Assembly: GCA_944390945.1 (NCBI GenBank)
Contig: CALXRV010000025.1
Coordinates: 1 to 51,050 of the forward strand
Origin: an uncultured Clostridia bacterium
GTDB taxonomy: Bacteria > Bacillota > Dehalobacteriia > UBA4068
Reading direction: 5' to 3'
DNA length: 51,050 bases
The first letter of the stretch is position 1; each line of letters opens with the position of its first letter. Below, one piece after another: positions 49,775 to 51,050 of the stretch. The notes under the pieces were generated by a model. It had not been told where the DNA came from. It did not search any database and saw only the letters and a list, made by a program, of their open reading frames with translations. Both the position numbers and the translations under genes were made by a program.

Positions 49775-51050
49775 CTAGAGCACTACATCGTCGGTATACG
49801 AGTAGATCCCACCACCGCTTTGTGCATTGTTGCCGCTGATCGTACCGCCGGTCATCTTAAACGCAGTTTGGTCGGCTTGGCCATCTCTTTGAATGCCTGG
49901 ATCAACCACGCATACGCCGCCGCCCATGCCGCCGATGGCCTGATTCTCACAGATTATGCCGTCTTCTTTCAATTCAAATAAGGCGTAACCCTCCACGTGA
50001 ACGGCGCCGCTGGCCTGATCCACCCCGGAACCGCCGCTACTCGTGTTATTGTGGATGGAGCCGCCTGTCATGATGAATTTGGCAATACTATCCGCCTGAT
50101 CACGGTTATATACCATGACGCCGCTACCGCGGACACCATGGTTATCCTGAATGTCACCGCCGGACATGATGAAGGTACCGCCCTCGTTGACCAGCACACC
50201 GGCGCTAGAAGTGTTGACCAGGCCTATCAAGCTGTTATTTTGAATCTTGCCGCCGGTCATGACAAGCTTTGCCCCGTCACGAATGCGGACAGGGGCGCAG
50301 TAGTCATTAGAAAGTTTGTTGCTTTCAATACTTCCGCCGCGAACAAAGGCGCTGGCTTCTTCTCCATACACATCGATCACAGTGGTATTAAGGCCATCCT
50401 TGATGACCACGGCATCGGCTAAATTAAATGTGCCTTCACAGAGGATCGCAGGGCCGCTTACATAGCGTGCGCTCAATGTGAGGTTGCCCTGAAGGGTGAG
50501 AGATGCATCCTCCCTGATCACAATGAGATTGGAGACCTCCCCGTCTCTGTTGGAGATCAGCGTGCGGGCATCATCAGAAGTAAGTATAACATCCGTTTCA
50601 ATCACCAGCGGCTGGGAAAGCACCACATCCTGTTGGAGGGTGACGCAACCACCCGCTGCGACGGCATCGTGGATGCTGGTAATCCCATCGATCGTCTCAT
50701 CGCCATTCACTGCTAGAATGGTATAGACCGGCACAATGCCCGCCGGGAAGACATTGTCATCCACCACGATCTCGTCTGACGAATTGTCAATAGTGACCCC
50801 TGCTATGTGGGTAGCGAAAAAGGCGTTTTCCTCGATTCTTTCGACGCTGCTGGGAATAAACAGCTCCATGCCCTCAAGCCTGGCACTCGCAAAAGCCGAT
50901 GACTCGATTGTATTCAACGTATTACCGAACAGAATAGCATCGACACCGCTTCCATTAGCGCCGCATTCGGCAAATGCATAAGTGTGGATGCTGCTCAGGC
51001 CGGAGAGGTCAAACGTGCCGGAAAGCATGCTGCAGCGATAAAACGCATAT
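49775..51050 (-). CDS. Adhesin N-proximal segment: LRR and beta-helix repeats, open at right edge
   Basis: The frame is open to the window edge (YAFYRCSMLSGTFDLSGLSS), so the start is outside. First about 100 residues: BspA-type leucine-rich repeats (SSIHTYAFAECG, NTLNTIESSAFASARLEG, SSVERIEENAFFATHIAG). Then a beta-helix region (DGITSIHDAVAAGGCVTLQQ) followed by four clear repeats with MTGG/MSGG starts: MTGGKIQNNS, MSGGDIQDNHGVRGSGV, MTGGSIHNNTSSGGSGV and MTGGTISGNNAQSGGGIY. It ends at TAG 49775-49777 in the middle of a repeat, which is not a natural domain end. Confidence 0.8.
   Translation of the reverse strand, partial: YAFYRCSMLSGTFDLSGLSSIHTYAFAECGANGSGVDAILFGNTLNTIESSAFASARLEGMELFIPSSVERIEENAFFATHIAGVTIDNSSDEIVVDDNVFPAGIVPVYTILAVNGDETIDGITSIHDAVAAGGCVTLQQDVVLSQPLVIETDVILTSDDARTLISNRDGEVSNLIVIREDASLTLQGNLTLSARYVSGPAILCEGTFNLADAVVIKDGLNTTVIDVYGEEASAFVRGGSIESNKLSNDYCAPVRIRDGAKLVMTGGKIQNNSLIGLVNTSSAGVLVNEGGTFIMSGGDIQDNHGVRGSGVMVYNRDQADSIAKFIMTGGSIHNNTSSGGSGVDQASGAVHVEGYALFELKEDGIICENQAIGGMGGGVCVVDPGIQRDGQADQTAFKMTGGTISGNNAQSGGGIYSYTDDVVL

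Larger units (their letters stand above)
47155..51050 (-). pseudogene. Large SLH surface adhesin gene, disrupted twice, 5' end outside window
   Basis: Three consecutive minus-strand segments read as one protein. It begins before the right edge with BspA-type leucine-rich repeats and continues with right-handed beta-helix repeats, a Cna-B domain, a further beta-rich region and three SLH modules at the C terminus. Two lesions interrupt it: an in-frame TAG at 49777-49775, and a frame change at the six-base C run (plus-strand G at 49198-49203). One C fewer restores the frame into the Cna-B domain. The gene may be a pseudogene, a phase-variable gene or partly a sequencing artefact. Base composition is visibly less GC-rich than the neighbours, suggesting separate ancestry. 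Confidence 0.75.

Noticed and set aside
49775-49777. Pyrrolysine at the in-frame TAG
   Set aside because: No methylamine methyltransferase context, no pyl genes in the window, and the second lesion nearby favours decay or phase variation.

Overview
The window looks like a chromosomal segment of an anaerobic, spore-former-like member of the Bacillota (Firmicutes), Clostridia-like. The G+C content is fairly high. Clues are SigA-type promoters (TTGACA, 17 nt, TATAAT) with strong AGGAGG ribosome sites, the dnaG-rpoD pair, a PyrR regulator, the rpiB / dCMP deaminase / wecB / atpZ / atpI / atp neighbourhood known from Clostridia, an FMN riboswitch before ribD-ribE-ribBA-ribH, and S-layer-homology (SLH) surface proteins. 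The species cannot be named from the sequence. Start codons other than ATG are common in core genes (GTG: rpoD, atpB, atpD; TTG: atpF, hpt, probably the alanine racemase).

Layout. 1-4.1 kb (+): end of a protein with sixteen 15-nt proline-rich repeats, then pyrR, two separate genes for the folate-linked formimino enzymes (ftcD-type and fchA-type) and a MATE exporter. 4.3-13 kb (-): rocD with a possible ARG box, trmO behind a UvrD-type helicase that carries an inserted DnaQ-like exonuclease, and an operon of an MFS transporter plus two paralogous amidohydrolases, one of which lacks its metal ligands. 13.4-17.4 kb: two divergent tRNA genes, rpoD, dnaG and an ACT-domain protein. 17.6-22 kb (+): a 41-residue Gln/Asn-rich peptide, then three PLP enzymes in tandem (two fold-type II, one alanine racemase). 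22.2-31.8 kb (+): rpiB, dCMP deaminase, wecB, atpZ, atpI and the full F1Fo ATP synthase operon, closed by a strong terminator. 31.9-38 kb: hpt with a GIY-YIG-like gene, an exported unknown protein, rdgB with a homocysteine methyltransferase, a CPBP protease and a third amidohydrolase. 38-40.4 kb: an SLH-anchored phosphodiester glycosidase. 40.5-44.3 kb (-): riboflavin operon under FMN riboswitch control. 44.7-46.7 kb: marR plus MATE pump. 47.2-51.05 kb (-): a very large surface adhesin (BspA-type LRR, beta-helix repeats, Cna-B, SLH) broken by an in-frame TAG and by a frameshift in a six-base homopolymer, running off the right edge.

How the genes work together. Most of the window is housekeeping: energy (ATP synthase), replication and transcription (primase, sigma-A, helicase), nucleotide salvage and hygiene (pyrR, hpt, rdgB, dCMP deaminase), riboflavin synthesis, and amino-acid or folate one-carbon use (ftcD, fchA, rocD, homocysteine methyltransferase). 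The accessory layer is the cell surface (two SLH proteins), drug or metabolite export (two MATE, one MFS), the amidohydrolase pair with its transporter, and the PLP trio of unknown substrate. No mobile element, CRISPR array or classical defence island is supported here. The least explained units are the amidohydrolase / pseudo-amidohydrolase pair, the PLP trio, the proline repeat protein and the disrupted adhesin.
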